A stretch of 23,733 nucleotides of DNA from ZC4RG17 sp036259475 (GTDB lineage: Bacteria > Actinomycetota > Acidimicrobiia > Spongiisociales > ZC4RG35), in the NCBI GenBank assembly GCA_036259475.1, contig DATABS010000077.1, forward strand, positions 1 through 23,733. Direction: 5' to 3'. A model generated the notes under the pieces. That model ran no database searches, had not been told where the DNA came from, and worked only from the letters and a program-made list of their open reading frames with translations. Positions within the stretch are counted from its first letter, which is position 1. Each line of letters begins with the position of its first letter. The translations under genes were made by a program, and so were the position numbers. Shown piece after piece: positions 5,922 through 14,100 of this stretch.

Positions 5922-8658
5922 CCTCTGCTCAGTGTCCGAGTACCCGGCCGAGTACGAGTTCGACGTCGTTCTGCGGGACGGCTCCGGTATATCAATCCGC
6001 CCCATCCGCTCCGACGACGATCACCGCATCGTCGATTTGTTCGGGCGCCTCGGACAAGAGAGCCGCTATTTCCGCTTCTTCCGGGTCAAGAACACGCTCG
6101 ATCCTGAGGAGATCAGGTACTTCACGACCGTCGACTATGACGATCGGTTCGCGTTGGTGGCGGTAGACGACGACGCCATCATCGGCGTGGGGCGATACGA
6201 CACCATGGAGGATGATCCCTCCATCGCCGAAGTCGCCTTCGCCGTCGCCGACGACCATCAAGGAAGGGGGATCGGAACCGAGCTGCTGCTGCTGCTCACC
6301 TCGTACGCCCGCAGTCACGGGGTGAAACAGTTCCGGGCGTTCGTCCTTCCCGAGAATCGCCAGATGATGCGGGTGTTCCGGAACTCGGGATTCGAGCTCT
6401 CCCGCACCATGGAGGAAGGCATATATACGGTCGACTTCCCGGTGGAGGAATCGGAAGGGACGAGGGCGGCGTGGGGGGAACGTGAGCGCCGGGCCGTCAC
6501 AGCCTCGCTCGGTCCCATCTTCGTGCCTCGCTCGGTGGCGGTGATAGGCGCTTCGACAGATCCGGCGTCCATCGGCAACCGGCTGTTCCGCAACCTCCTC
6601 CGGGACGGGTTCACCGGCCCGCTCTACCCGGTGAACCCCAACGCCCGGGTGGTCAACTCCGTTCGCGCCTACCCGACCATCAACGACATCCCCGACGACG
6701 TGGATCTCGCCTTCATCGTGGTGCCCGCTTCCATCGTCCTGGAAGTCGTCCGCCAGTGCTGCGAGAAAGGCGTGCGGGGAATCGTGGTGATCTCCGCCGG
6801 GTTCTCCGAGGGGGGTGAGGAGGGGGCGGCGCGAGAGCGCGAGCTTGTCTCCATAGTGCGGAGGGCAGGAGTGCGGATGGTCGGGCCCAACTGCCTCGGC
6901 CTGATCAACACCGACGCCGCCGTCAGCATGAACGGCACCTTCTCACCCGTTTCGCCGCCCAAAGGCAATATCGCCATGTCCAGCCAGTCGGGGGCTCTCG
7001 GAATCGCGGTTCTCGACTACGCCCGGGAAGCCGGAATCGGCCTGTCGCATTTCGTCTCGGTGGGCAACAAGGCCGACGTCTCCGGAAACGACCTGCTGCT
7101 GGCATGGGAGGAGGACCCGACGGTCGACGTGATTCTCCTCTATCTGGAGTCGTTCGGGAACCCCACCAAGTTCTCCCGAATCGCCCGTCGCATCGCCCGG
7201 CGAAAGCCCATCGTCGCCGTCAAGTCGGGCCGTACCCAGGCGGGAAGCCGGGCCGCCTCGAGCCATACCGGGGCGCTGGCCTCGTCCGACGTGGCCGTGG
7301 GGGCGCTCTTCCGCCAGGCCGGTGTGATTCGGGTCGACACCATCGAGGAGCTGTTCGGCGTGGGCTCGCTGCTCGCCGATCAACCGATTCCGGGGGGCAG
7401 GCGGGTAGGGATAGTCACCAACGCCGGCGGACCCGGCATCCTCGCCGCCGACGCCCTGGAGGCGAACGGTCTCGAGCTGCCGGCGCTGACCGATGGCGTC
7501 CAGGAGAAGATGCGACAGGAGCTGCCGGCCGAGGCGGCCACCTCCAACCCGGTGGACCTGATCGCATCGGCCGGCCCTCACGAGTTCAACCACGCCACCG
7601 CGGTGCTCATCGAATCCGGCGAGGTGGACGCCGTTGTCGTCATCCATGTCGAAGTCGAGGTCGGTGTGTCCGAGCCGGTGGCTCAGGCGCTGCGTGAATG
7701 CCAGGACGCCCACATGGGCGACGTGACCCTGATGACCGTGTTCATGGGAGGCGAGAGTGCCGCCGCCTTCCTGGCCGGAGGAGACGAGGCCTCGCGGACG
7801 ATCCCCACCTATCAGTTTCCCGAGCAAGCGGCGCTCGCCCTCAGCCGGGCCGTCGGTTACGGACGGTGGCGCCGTCGCGACCCGGGCGCCATCCCCGTGT
7901 TACAAGGGGTGGAGGAGGGAAAGGCCCGCAAGGTCATAGAGCCGGCCCTGCGGCGTCTCGGCGACGACGGCGGATGGCTCGAGGCAGATGAGGTGACTGA
8001 CATGCTCGAGGCGGTAGGCCTTCGGGTGCCGGTGACGAAAGTAGTCGAGAGCGAGGAAGCGGCCGTCGCAGCGGCTTCCGAGATCGGACGCTCCGTCCTC
8101 AAGGTGATCTCACCTTCGGCTCTGCACAAGTCGGACGTCGGGGGAGTCGTCCTCGACGTGTCTGGCGACGAGGCGGTGCGGGAGGCCTATCGGCAGGTGA
8201 CCGGCGCTGTGCCCGACCCGGAGGGGGTGTTGGTTCAGTCCTTCGTCCCGGCCGGCCACGAGGTTCTGATCGGATCCACGGACGACCCCAGCTTCGGCCC
8301 TCTCATCGTCTTCGGACTCGGCGGAGTGACCGTGGAACTGCTGGGCGACGTGGCGTTCCGGATCCATCCCCTGACGGACGCCGACGCCTCCGAGATGGTT
8401 CGATCGGTCAAGGGCTATCCGCTTCTCGAGGGCTACCGCAACATGCCCGAAGGCGACGTCACCGCCCTCGAAGAAGCCCTGCTCCGGGTCTCCGCTCTGG
8501 TCAGTGCGGCACCGGAGATCGTCGAGATGGATCTGAATCCGGTGAAGGTCCTGGCCCCGGGAGAAGGCGTGATCGTGGTGGATGCGCGAATCCGGGTCGA
8601 ACCCCTTCCGCCCGGGGACCGGCCCGAACTGGCCGACCTGCCCTCGGTCACGTCCTGA
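5884..8658 (+). CDS. PatA-type protein: N-terminal GNAT acetyltransferase fused to ADP-forming acyl-CoA synthetase
   Basis: A 924-residue fusion. Residues about 28-195 form a GNAT domain with the acetyl-CoA loop DDHQGRGIGTELL (about 123-135). Then come a CoA-binding Rossmann domain (SVAVIGASTDPASIGNRLF), succinyl-CoA-ligase-like domains (GPNCLGLIN, SQSGALG, SSHTGALA) and a C-terminal ATP-grasp subunit (SALHKSDVGGVVLDV, FGLGGVTVELLGDVAFRI). Such proteins (Pat/PatZ; S. lividans PatA has the same GNAT-first order) acetylate lysines of acyl-CoA synthetases and switch them off. Unlike E. coli PatZ, where the phospho-histidine is lost, H461 is kept in SSHTG, so the synthetase part may be active. 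It overlaps the end of aceK by 38 bp if ATG 5884 is used. GTG 5932, just after the aceK stop, is an alternative start that loses only 16 unconserved residues. Neither start has a strong ribosome binding site, so translational coupling to aceK is likely. Confidence 0.92.
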   Translation: MSRGPDWRLPRISLCSVSEYPAEYEFDVVLRDGSGISIRPIRSDDDHRIVDLFGRLGQESRYFRFFRVKNTLDPEEIRYFTTVDYDDRFALVAVDDDAIIGVGRYDTMEDDPSIAEVAFAVADDHQGRGIGTELLLLLTSYARSHGVKQFRAFVLPENRQMMRVFRNSGFELSRTMEEGIYTVDFPVEESEGTRAAWGERERRAVTASLGPIFVPRSVAVIGASTDPASIGNRLFRNLLRDGFTGPLYPVNPNARVVNSVRAYPTINDIPDDVDLAFIVVPASIVLEVVRQCCEKGVRGIVVISAGFSEGGEEGAARERELVSIVRRAGVRMVGPNCLGLINTDAAVSMNGTFSPVSPPKGNIAMSSQSGALGIAVLDYAREAGIGLSHFVSVGNKADVSGNDLLLAWEEDPTVDVILLYLESFGNPTKFSRIARRIARRKPIVAVKSGRTQAGSRAASSHTGALASSDVAVGALFRQAGVIRVDTIEELFGVGSLLADQPIPGGRRVGIVTNAGGPGILAADALEANGLELPALTDGVQEKMRQELPAEAATSNPVDLIASAGPHEFNHATAVLIESGEVDAVVVIHVEVEVGVSEPVAQALRECQDAHMGDVTLMTVFMGGESAAAFLAGGDEASRTIPTYQFPEQAALALSRAVGYGRWRRRDPGAIPVLQGVEEGKARKVIEPALRRLGDDGGWLEADEVTDMLEAVGLRVPVTKVVESEEAAVAAASEIGRSVLKVISPSALHKSDVGGVVLDVSGDEAVREAYRQVTGAVPDPEGVLVQSFVPAGHEVLIGSTDDPSFGPLIVFGLGGVTVELLGDVAFRIHPLTDADASEMVRSVKGYPLLEGYRNMPEGDVTALEEALLRVSALVSAAPEIVEMDLNPVKVLAPGEGVIVVDARIRVEPLPPGDRPELADLPSVTS

Positions 8659-8686
8659 GCCTCGAGTGCACTGGCTGCCGTCCCGG

Positions 8687-8692
8687 TAGAGT
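8687..8692 (+). promoter_or_regulatory. Candidate -10 of the crotonase gene
   Basis: TAGAGT lies in the 61-bp gap after the PatA-like gene and 27 nt before the crotonase start, leaving room for a short 5' leader that contains GGAGG. This suggests the crotonase has its own promoter. No good -35 match is seen. Confidence 0.35.
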
Positions 8693-8719
8693 CGGCCCAC
8701 GCCAACCAGCGGAGGTTCT

Positions 8720-9487
8720 GTGGCACTCGTCGACATCAGCCGGAAGGGTCCCGTCGCCCTCGTCACGCTCAACCGTCCCCCGGTCAATGCCCTAAACGCC
8801 GAAATCACCGGCGAATTGCTGGCCGCATTCCGCCAAATGGCCGATCCGGAGGTGCGGGCGGTAGTGGTGACCGGTGATCCACACTTCGCTGCCGGCGCCG
8901 ACATCACCGGATTCCAGGCTGCGTTGGAATCCGGGTCTGACGACACTCTCGCCAATGGCCTCAGCGAGGCGATCTGGGCGTTCGAAAATCTGGAGAAGCC
9001 CACGATCGCCGCGGTGAAGGGCTTTGCCCTGGGCGGAGGACTGGAGCTGGCGATGGGTGCGGACTTCCGTTACCTGTCGGACGACGCCAAGGTCGGGCAG
9101 CCCGAGATCATGCTCGGCCTCATCCCGGGCGCCGGTGGAACTCAGCGATTGCCCCGGATCGTGGGCTACCAGGTCGCCAAGGAGCTCGTCTACTCCGGCA
9201 GGCACGTCGGCGCCGAGGAGGCAGAGACCCTCGGCCTGGCCGACAAGGTCATCTCCGCAGACGAGCTCCTCCAAGTCGCGATGTCGGATGCCGCCGAGTG
9301 GGCGCAAGGCCCGACTCGGGCATTGGCGGCGGCCAAGCGCGCCCTCAACGACGGACATGGCCAGCCGATGTCGCGGGCGCTGGAGATCGAAAGCGTCGAG
9401 TTCGACCGCACCTTCCGTACCGATGACGTCCGCGAAGGCGTCTCGGCGTTCCTCGACAAGCGCCAACCCGGCTTCACCGGTCGCTGA
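8720..9487 (+). CDS. Enoyl-CoA hydratase/isomerase (crotonase) family protein
   Basis: A 255-residue crotonase, the usual single-domain length. Enoyl-CoA hydratases add water to trans-2-enoyl-CoA in beta-oxidation. The oxyanion-hole segments (AAGADITGF near 57-65 and KGFALGGGLELAMGADF) are present. Both catalytic glutamates of the hydratase subgroup are kept: E109 in GGGLEL and E129 in GQPEIMLGLIPGAGGTQRL, spaced 20 residues apart as in rat mitochondrial hydratase (E144/E164). True hydratase activity is therefore likely, though substrate chain length cannot be told. The GTG start at 8720 has GGAGG 4 nt before it. The 3' end overlaps the convergent SRPBCC gene by 14 bp. No thiolase or acyl-CoA dehydrogenase lies nearby, so its pathway partner is elsewhere. 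Confidence 0.93.
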   Translation: MALVDISRKGPVALVTLNRPPVNALNAEITGELLAAFRQMADPEVRAVVVTGDPHFAAGADITGFQAALESGSDDTLANGLSEAIWAFENLEKPTIAAVKGFALGGGLELAMGADFRYLSDDAKVGQPEIMLGLIPGAGGTQRLPRIVGYQVAKELVYSGRHVGAEEAETLGLADKVISADELLQVAMSDAAEWAQGPTRALAAAKRALNDGHGQPMSRALEIESVEFDRTFRTDDVREGVSAFLDKRQPGFTGR

Positions 9488-9923
9488 GACCCGTTTCGAT
9501 CAGCAACTGGAACCGGCGGAGATTGCCACGCCAGATCCGCTCGAGGATCGGACGGGCCAGCCAGAGGGTCACCCGTCCGCCGAGCCACCAGGGGAAATGG
9601 AGTTCCTCGGTCCAGGTGAAACGAGTGCCACCGGCCATGGCCGCCAGCTCGAAACGCCCCTGGCCGCTCACCACCCCGGCGTGCCGCACGCCGATGGACC
9701 GCCGCTCCTCCCACTCGACCACCTCGATCGGATCGTCGGTACGGAACGGACCCACCCTCGTCGCAACCTGGATGCGCGTCCCGATGCCGCGGTGTTGGAC
9801 GCTCTCGAACGCCAGGTAGTCAGCGTCTTTCATCCACGTCGGATGAGATTCGAGATCGGACACGGCATCCCATACCCGCGACAGCGGCGCATCGACCAGC
9901 ACGGATACGACGATCGGGGCCAC
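9474..9923 (-). CDS. SRPBCC-family (polyketide cyclase/START-like) protein
   Basis: A 149-residue protein with the pattern of the SRPBCC/Polyketide_cyc2 family, a helix-grip fold forming a deep hydrophobic pocket. The N-terminus VVSVLVDAPLSRVWDAVSDLESHPTWM is the typical opening (beta strand, then 'VWD.vsD...hP.W'), and GTRFTWTEELHFPW followed by a long C-terminal helix (RRFQLLIETGL) completes the fold. The ligand is unknown; family members bind lipids, sterols or polyketides or are cyclases. The start is GTG 9923 with no Shine-Dalgarno sequence. On its strand TACGAT ends 6 nt before the GTG, fitting the leaderless pattern seen elsewhere in the window. It is divergent from the cysteine desulfurase gene (19 bp between starts) and overlaps the crotonase end by 14 bp. 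Confidence 0.85.
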   Translation of the reverse strand: MAPIVVSVLVDAPLSRVWDAVSDLESHPTWMKDADYLAFESVQHRGIGTRIQVATRVGPFRTDDPIEVVEWEERRSIGVRHAGVVSGQGRFELAAMAGGTRFTWTEELHFPWWLGGRVTLWLARPILERIWRGNLRRFQLLIETGLSDR

Positions 9924-9929
9924 GGTGGC

Positions 9930-9935
9930 ATCGTA
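9930..9935 (-). promoter_or_regulatory. Candidate leaderless -10 of the SRPBCC gene
   Basis: On the minus strand TACGAT lies 6 nt before the GTG start at 9923, and no ribosome binding site is present. This is the same arrangement as for dapD. Such spacing would put the transcription start on or next to the start codon. Confidence 0.4.
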
Positions 9936-9942
9936 TCGGTGA

Positions 9943-11094
9943 GTGATACCGGAGTTCCGCTGCGAGAATGAGTCCGCATTGCTCTACGTCGACCACGCCG
10001 CTACCACGCCGATGCGCCCCGAAGTGGCCGAGGCCATGGCCCCCTTCCTGAAGGAAGAGTTCGGCAATCCCTCGGGGATCCACAATGTGTCCCGCTCAGC
10101 CAAGAACGCTCTGGAGGAGGCCCGGGAGCGAGTGGCGTCGTTACTGGGATGCCGTCCGCTCGAGGTCGTGTTCACCGGCGGTGGCACCGAGTCGGACAAC
10201 TTGGCAGTGAAGGGAGCAGCTCTGGCGAGGAGCGGAGGCGGCGGGGTGGTGACCGTCGCCACCGAGCACGAGGCGGTGCTCGAATCGGCTCATTTTCTCA
10301 GACGCATCGGGTCCGACGTCACCGTCGTTGGGGTCGACGCCCTGGGGCGGGTGGACCCTCAGGACGTCGCCGATCGGGTCGGCCCCAACACGGCCGTCGT
10401 CTCGGTGATGTGGGCCAACAACGAGACGGGTGTGATCCAGCCGATCGAGGACGTCTCCCAAACTGTCCGTGAGCTGGGCTCGCCGGCGCGGATTCACACC
10501 GATGCCGTTCAGGCCGTCGTCTCCGAACCGGTGAGCGCCGCAGACGTCGACCTTCTCACCATCGCGGGCCACAAGTTCGGCGGCCCCAAAGGAGTCGGGG
10601 TGCTCGTCGTCAAGGAAGGCGTGGAGCTGGAGGCCGTGGTGCACGGCGGGGGACAGGAGCTGGGGCGTCGATCGGGGACCCACAACGTCGCCGGGGCAGT
10701 CGGCCTGGCCAGGGCCCTCGAGCTGGCCGCCTCCGACCAGGCTCGGTTCCGCAGTGACGTAGGCGAGGCCCGCCGACGGTTCGAGGAGACGCTGCTGAGC
10801 AAGCTGCCGGATGCGACCATCAACGCTCCTCGCGACGGGCGCCTGGTCCAGCACAGCCACGTCCGAATCCCGGGTGTCCGCAACGAGACGGTGCTGATCC
10901 GTCTCGACCAGGCAGGGGTGGCGGCGTCGGCGGGGTCGGCCTGCCAATCGGGGGCCTCATCTCCGAGCCATGTCCTCACGGCCATGGGAATGACCGCCGA
11001 CGAGGGCCGGGAGTGCCTCCGTTTCAGCTTCGGCTGGACTACGCGGCCCGAGGATGGTGACCGGCTCGCCGAGGCCTTGCTCGACGTAGTCTGA
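9943..11094 (+). CDS. iscS: Cysteine desulfurase (IscS/NifS family)
   Basis: A PLP-dependent class V aminotransferase of 383 residues that takes sulfur from L-cysteine as an enzyme persulfide, releasing alanine, for Fe-S clusters and tRNA thiolation. Visible motifs are YVDHAATTPMRPEV (family N-terminus), FTGGGTESDNLAVKG, ATEHEAVL, NNETGVIQPI, HTDAVQA, IAGHKFGGPKGVG with PLP lysine K211, and SAGSACQSG with catalytic C334. The long mobile loop around the cysteine (SACQSGASSPSHVL) fits the IscS/NifS class I type. The start is uncertain: GTG 9943 gives 13 extra residues, while TTG 9979 gives MLYVDHAATTP, nearer to typical family starts; no ATG is in frame and no clear ribosome binding site is present. 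In mycobacteria iscS and mnmA (trmU) are adjacent; here one large gene separates them. Confidence 0.94.
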   Translation: MIPEFRCENESALLYVDHAATTPMRPEVAEAMAPFLKEEFGNPSGIHNVSRSAKNALEEARERVASLLGCRPLEVVFTGGGTESDNLAVKGAALARSGGGGVVTVATEHEAVLESAHFLRRIGSDVTVVGVDALGRVDPQDVADRVGPNTAVVSVMWANNETGVIQPIEDVSQTVRELGSPARIHTDAVQAVVSEPVSAADVDLLTIAGHKFGGPKGVGVLVVKEGVELEAVVHGGGQELGRRSGTHNVAGAVGLARALELAASDQARFRSDVGEARRRFEETLLSKLPDATINAPRDGRLVQHSHVRIPGVRNETVLIRLDQAGVAASAGSACQSGASSPSHVLTAMGMTADEGRECLRFSFGWTTRPEDGDRLAEALLDVV

Positions 11095-11126
11095 GGAGTT
11101 TCGTCGCAGCTCCGCCCCGGAACGAG

Positions 11127-11132
11127 TAGTTT
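11127..11132 (+). promoter_or_regulatory. Candidate leaderless -10 of the propeller fusion gene
   Basis: TAGTTT ends 9 nt before ATG 11142, and no Shine-Dalgarno sequence lies between them. It sits in the 47-bp gap after iscS, implying separate transcription of the large gene. Confidence 0.45.
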
Positions 11133-11141
11133 TCAGCCTCC

Positions 11142-14100
11142 ATGGCGATCAATACCGAGCGGGGGGCCGACCAATCCGCATTCGATCGAGCCCTGGAGCA
11201 CTTCACCCGATCTCACGAGCCGGTGGTCGTCGTAGCGGAAAGCGCCGACGGCTCGGCCGGCCCGCTACTGGAGGGGCTCCCGGTAGGCGTCGGTCCCGTG
11301 GTGAGAGCCACCGCCGCCCGCGCCACCCGTGCCAAGGTCGGGTGCCTGTCCGATGAACTGGGCCTGGATGACCTGACATCCGGCGTGGTGGTGGTAGAGG
11401 ACGCCCAATGGGCCGACCCCACCTCCCTCGGGCGGCTCCAACGCATGGTCAAGTCCCCGGCACCCCCCGAGCTCCTGCTCCTCATCGCCTACCGTCCGAT
11501 ATCAGGTGAGGACCTGTACGGCATCGAGCAACTGGCCGAGACCGCCGAGCGCCACGCCGTTCTCTTCCGGACGAGAGTAGAGCAGGCGGATGCCGCCCTC
11601 CCGCCCGAGGTAACCAACCCCTCAGCCCGGGATCTCGTGCTGGCCACCAGCCTGGTGCTTCAGTCGATATCCGTCGATGTTGCCGCTCGGCTCCTCGATG
11701 TCTCCGAGGCCGAGGTGCTCGACATTGCCGAACCGCTGGTCGCATCCGGTCTGCTCAACGAAACGAGGAGCGGCTTTGGCGCTACGGCCTCGGCGACGTT
11801 GCTCGATGCCGGAGAGGCCCGACTGGGCCACATGGCAGGCCGCCTCGCCACAGTCCTCGAGGACTCAGGAGGAGACTCCGCCGTCGTGGGCAATCTGCGC
11901 CTTGCCTCGGGCGAACCCGCCCGGGCGTATCCGCTGCTGCTCGATGCGTCCCGCACGGCATCCGCCCGGTCGGCGGCCGGAGAGGCCTTCCATCTGGCTG
12001 AGGCCGCTCTGCAGGCGGCGGCCGACGGTGCCGTCGGCACGGATGCCGACCTGGGCGAGCTCCACCTGATCTGCGGGCGGCACTTGCGCGCCGCCGGCCG
12101 ATCCTCAGAGGCCGCCGCCCATCTCGACCGGGCCACCTCCCTTCTCGTCGGACCGACACGGATCGACGCCCTCGGTTTTGCCGCCGCCGTCGCCGACGAC
12201 CGCCAGCGTCCCCAGGAGTCGGAGAGGATTTTGGCGATGGCGGAGTGGGAGGCAGCTACCCAGGGAGAGCGGGCCAAGCTGGGGTCGCTCGGAACCTTCC
12301 ATGCCCGCTCCTTGAACCGGCTGGGGTTCGCCGCCGAGGCAGACGCCCTACTGGCGAAGTCCGAAGGGTTGCTCGACGAGGAGGCGGCCCCCGCCCAGCG
12401 TGCCAACGCCCAGTTGAACCGGGCCTGGATCCTCTTCGACCGCGGCCAGGTAGGGCGGGCCGAGACCGAGTTCACTCATCTCCGTGATTCCACCCATCCG
12501 GACGATCACTCCTCTCTCGCCGACAAGGAGGCGTGGCGGGCGCGGGCGTTGTTCGCTTCGGGACGTCCCGACGAGGCCTTGGCGGCCGTGTCGGCGGCGC
12601 GCGACCTGGCCGAAAAGGGAGAAGTGGAGGCGCCCCTCTTCCTGACCCATCTCGCCCTCACGGAAGGCAACCTGCTCTACGGTCGTCCGGCCGATGCCCT
12701 GGCGGCGGCGGATCGGGTCCTGGATCTGGTAGAGCGGCAGCTGACCGCATGGGAGAACGTCGCCCGCGCCGACCGATCGGTGGCATTGTTGCGACTGGGC
12801 GAGTCGGACAGGGCCAGAGAAGAGATCGCCGCAGCCATCGCCGCCACACCCGCCGGCGCCGACGGCTGGCGGTGGCGGTCGCGGTGCCAGGCGATCGAGA
12901 TCGAGATCGCGGCACATTCGGGCAGCGGCTGGCGCCAGCGTGAAGCCGAAGACCTGGCCGACATGCTGCTGCAGGCCCAGTACTACGGGTGGGCCGCCGA
13001 CCTGATGTGCGTCATCGCCGAGCAGTCGAACGACCCGGAGGTGGCCCGGGAGGCATTGGCGCTCGCATTGCAGGTCGGCAACCCGATGATGGCCGTCCGG
13101 GCGGCGCATGCCGGACGCCTGTGGAAGGACCCCGCCGCCGCTCCGGTGATCCGAGCGGTTCGTTCCATGGCCGACCGTATGCCCGAGGAGTGGGAGGAAG
13201 AGTGGCGGCTGGTGCCGGGTGTGGAGGAGGCACTGACCGCTCCGGAACCCGCCGAAGACGACACTGGGGCCGAGAACGCCGCCGTGCTCGAGCAGGCGCT
13301 GCGTCGAGCCGGGCTGGCAGGTGCCGACGTCATACTCAGCCCCGCCCAACGGAGGAGCCGGGGTCTCGTGCGCCGGCGACCGCGCCGTCGCTGGACGCCG
13401 GTTCAGGTCGCCGCCGCCGCCCTCGGAGTCGTGGCAGTGGCCGCCCTGACGTCGGTCGGCGTGGCTCAACTCGTCGATTCGCCGCCCGACGTTACGATTG
13501 TCACCCAGGTCGTGGAAGACTCTCCAGCAACGACCGCGCCGCTGACGTTGGAAGAGACCGAGCTCTCGGTACCCGGCGATTTCCTCTTTGGAGAGGTGCC
13601 CTTCCGGGGCGGGCCGGCACGCACTGGAGTCGTCGAGGTGGCCGGGCCCCGTCAGGTCGACGGCATGTACTGGGAGTACGAGACGACGGGCCCGATCATC
13701 GCCACTCCGGTTGCTTATGGCCGAAACCTCATCGTCGCCAGCACTGACGGCCTCCTCTACGCTCTCGACCTCACTTCCGGGCGGCGAGCGTGGACCCTGC
13801 AGACCGACGGCCGGATCAGCGCCTCGCCCGAGGTGGCGACGGTGGCCACCGGGGAGGGCCAGCGTCCGGCGCTGGCGATCGTCGCCGGTGAGGATGGGGT
13901 GGTCAGAGCACGGGACGCCGTCCTCGAGAACACCTCACAAGCATGGCAGAGCAGCCAGCTCGGCGAGCGCATCACATCGGCTCCGGTGGCAGCCGAGGAG
14001 ATGGTTATGGTGGCGACCTCCGACGGTTACGTCCACGCCCTCTCCCTGCTCGGCGGGGACGAGGTGTGGCGGTATCCGGCGGAAGGCGAGGGCATAGGCC

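Noticed and set aside
4611..6005. 464-residue minus-strand open frame opposite aceK
   Set aside because: A GC-driven antisense shadow: histidine/glutamate/glycine-rich with no motifs, opposite a fully conserved AceK.
9024..9971. 315-residue plus-strand open frame overlapping crotonase and SRPBCC
   Set aside because: It is a frame-shifted shadow of the crotonase, then antisense to the SRPBCC gene, and shows serine/arginine/proline-rich non-protein-like composition.
12348..13469. 373-residue minus-strand open frame opposite the propeller fusion gene
   Set aside because: Low-complexity, histidine/arginine/glycine-rich translation without motifs. The plus frame continues unbroken into a clear membrane helix and propeller.
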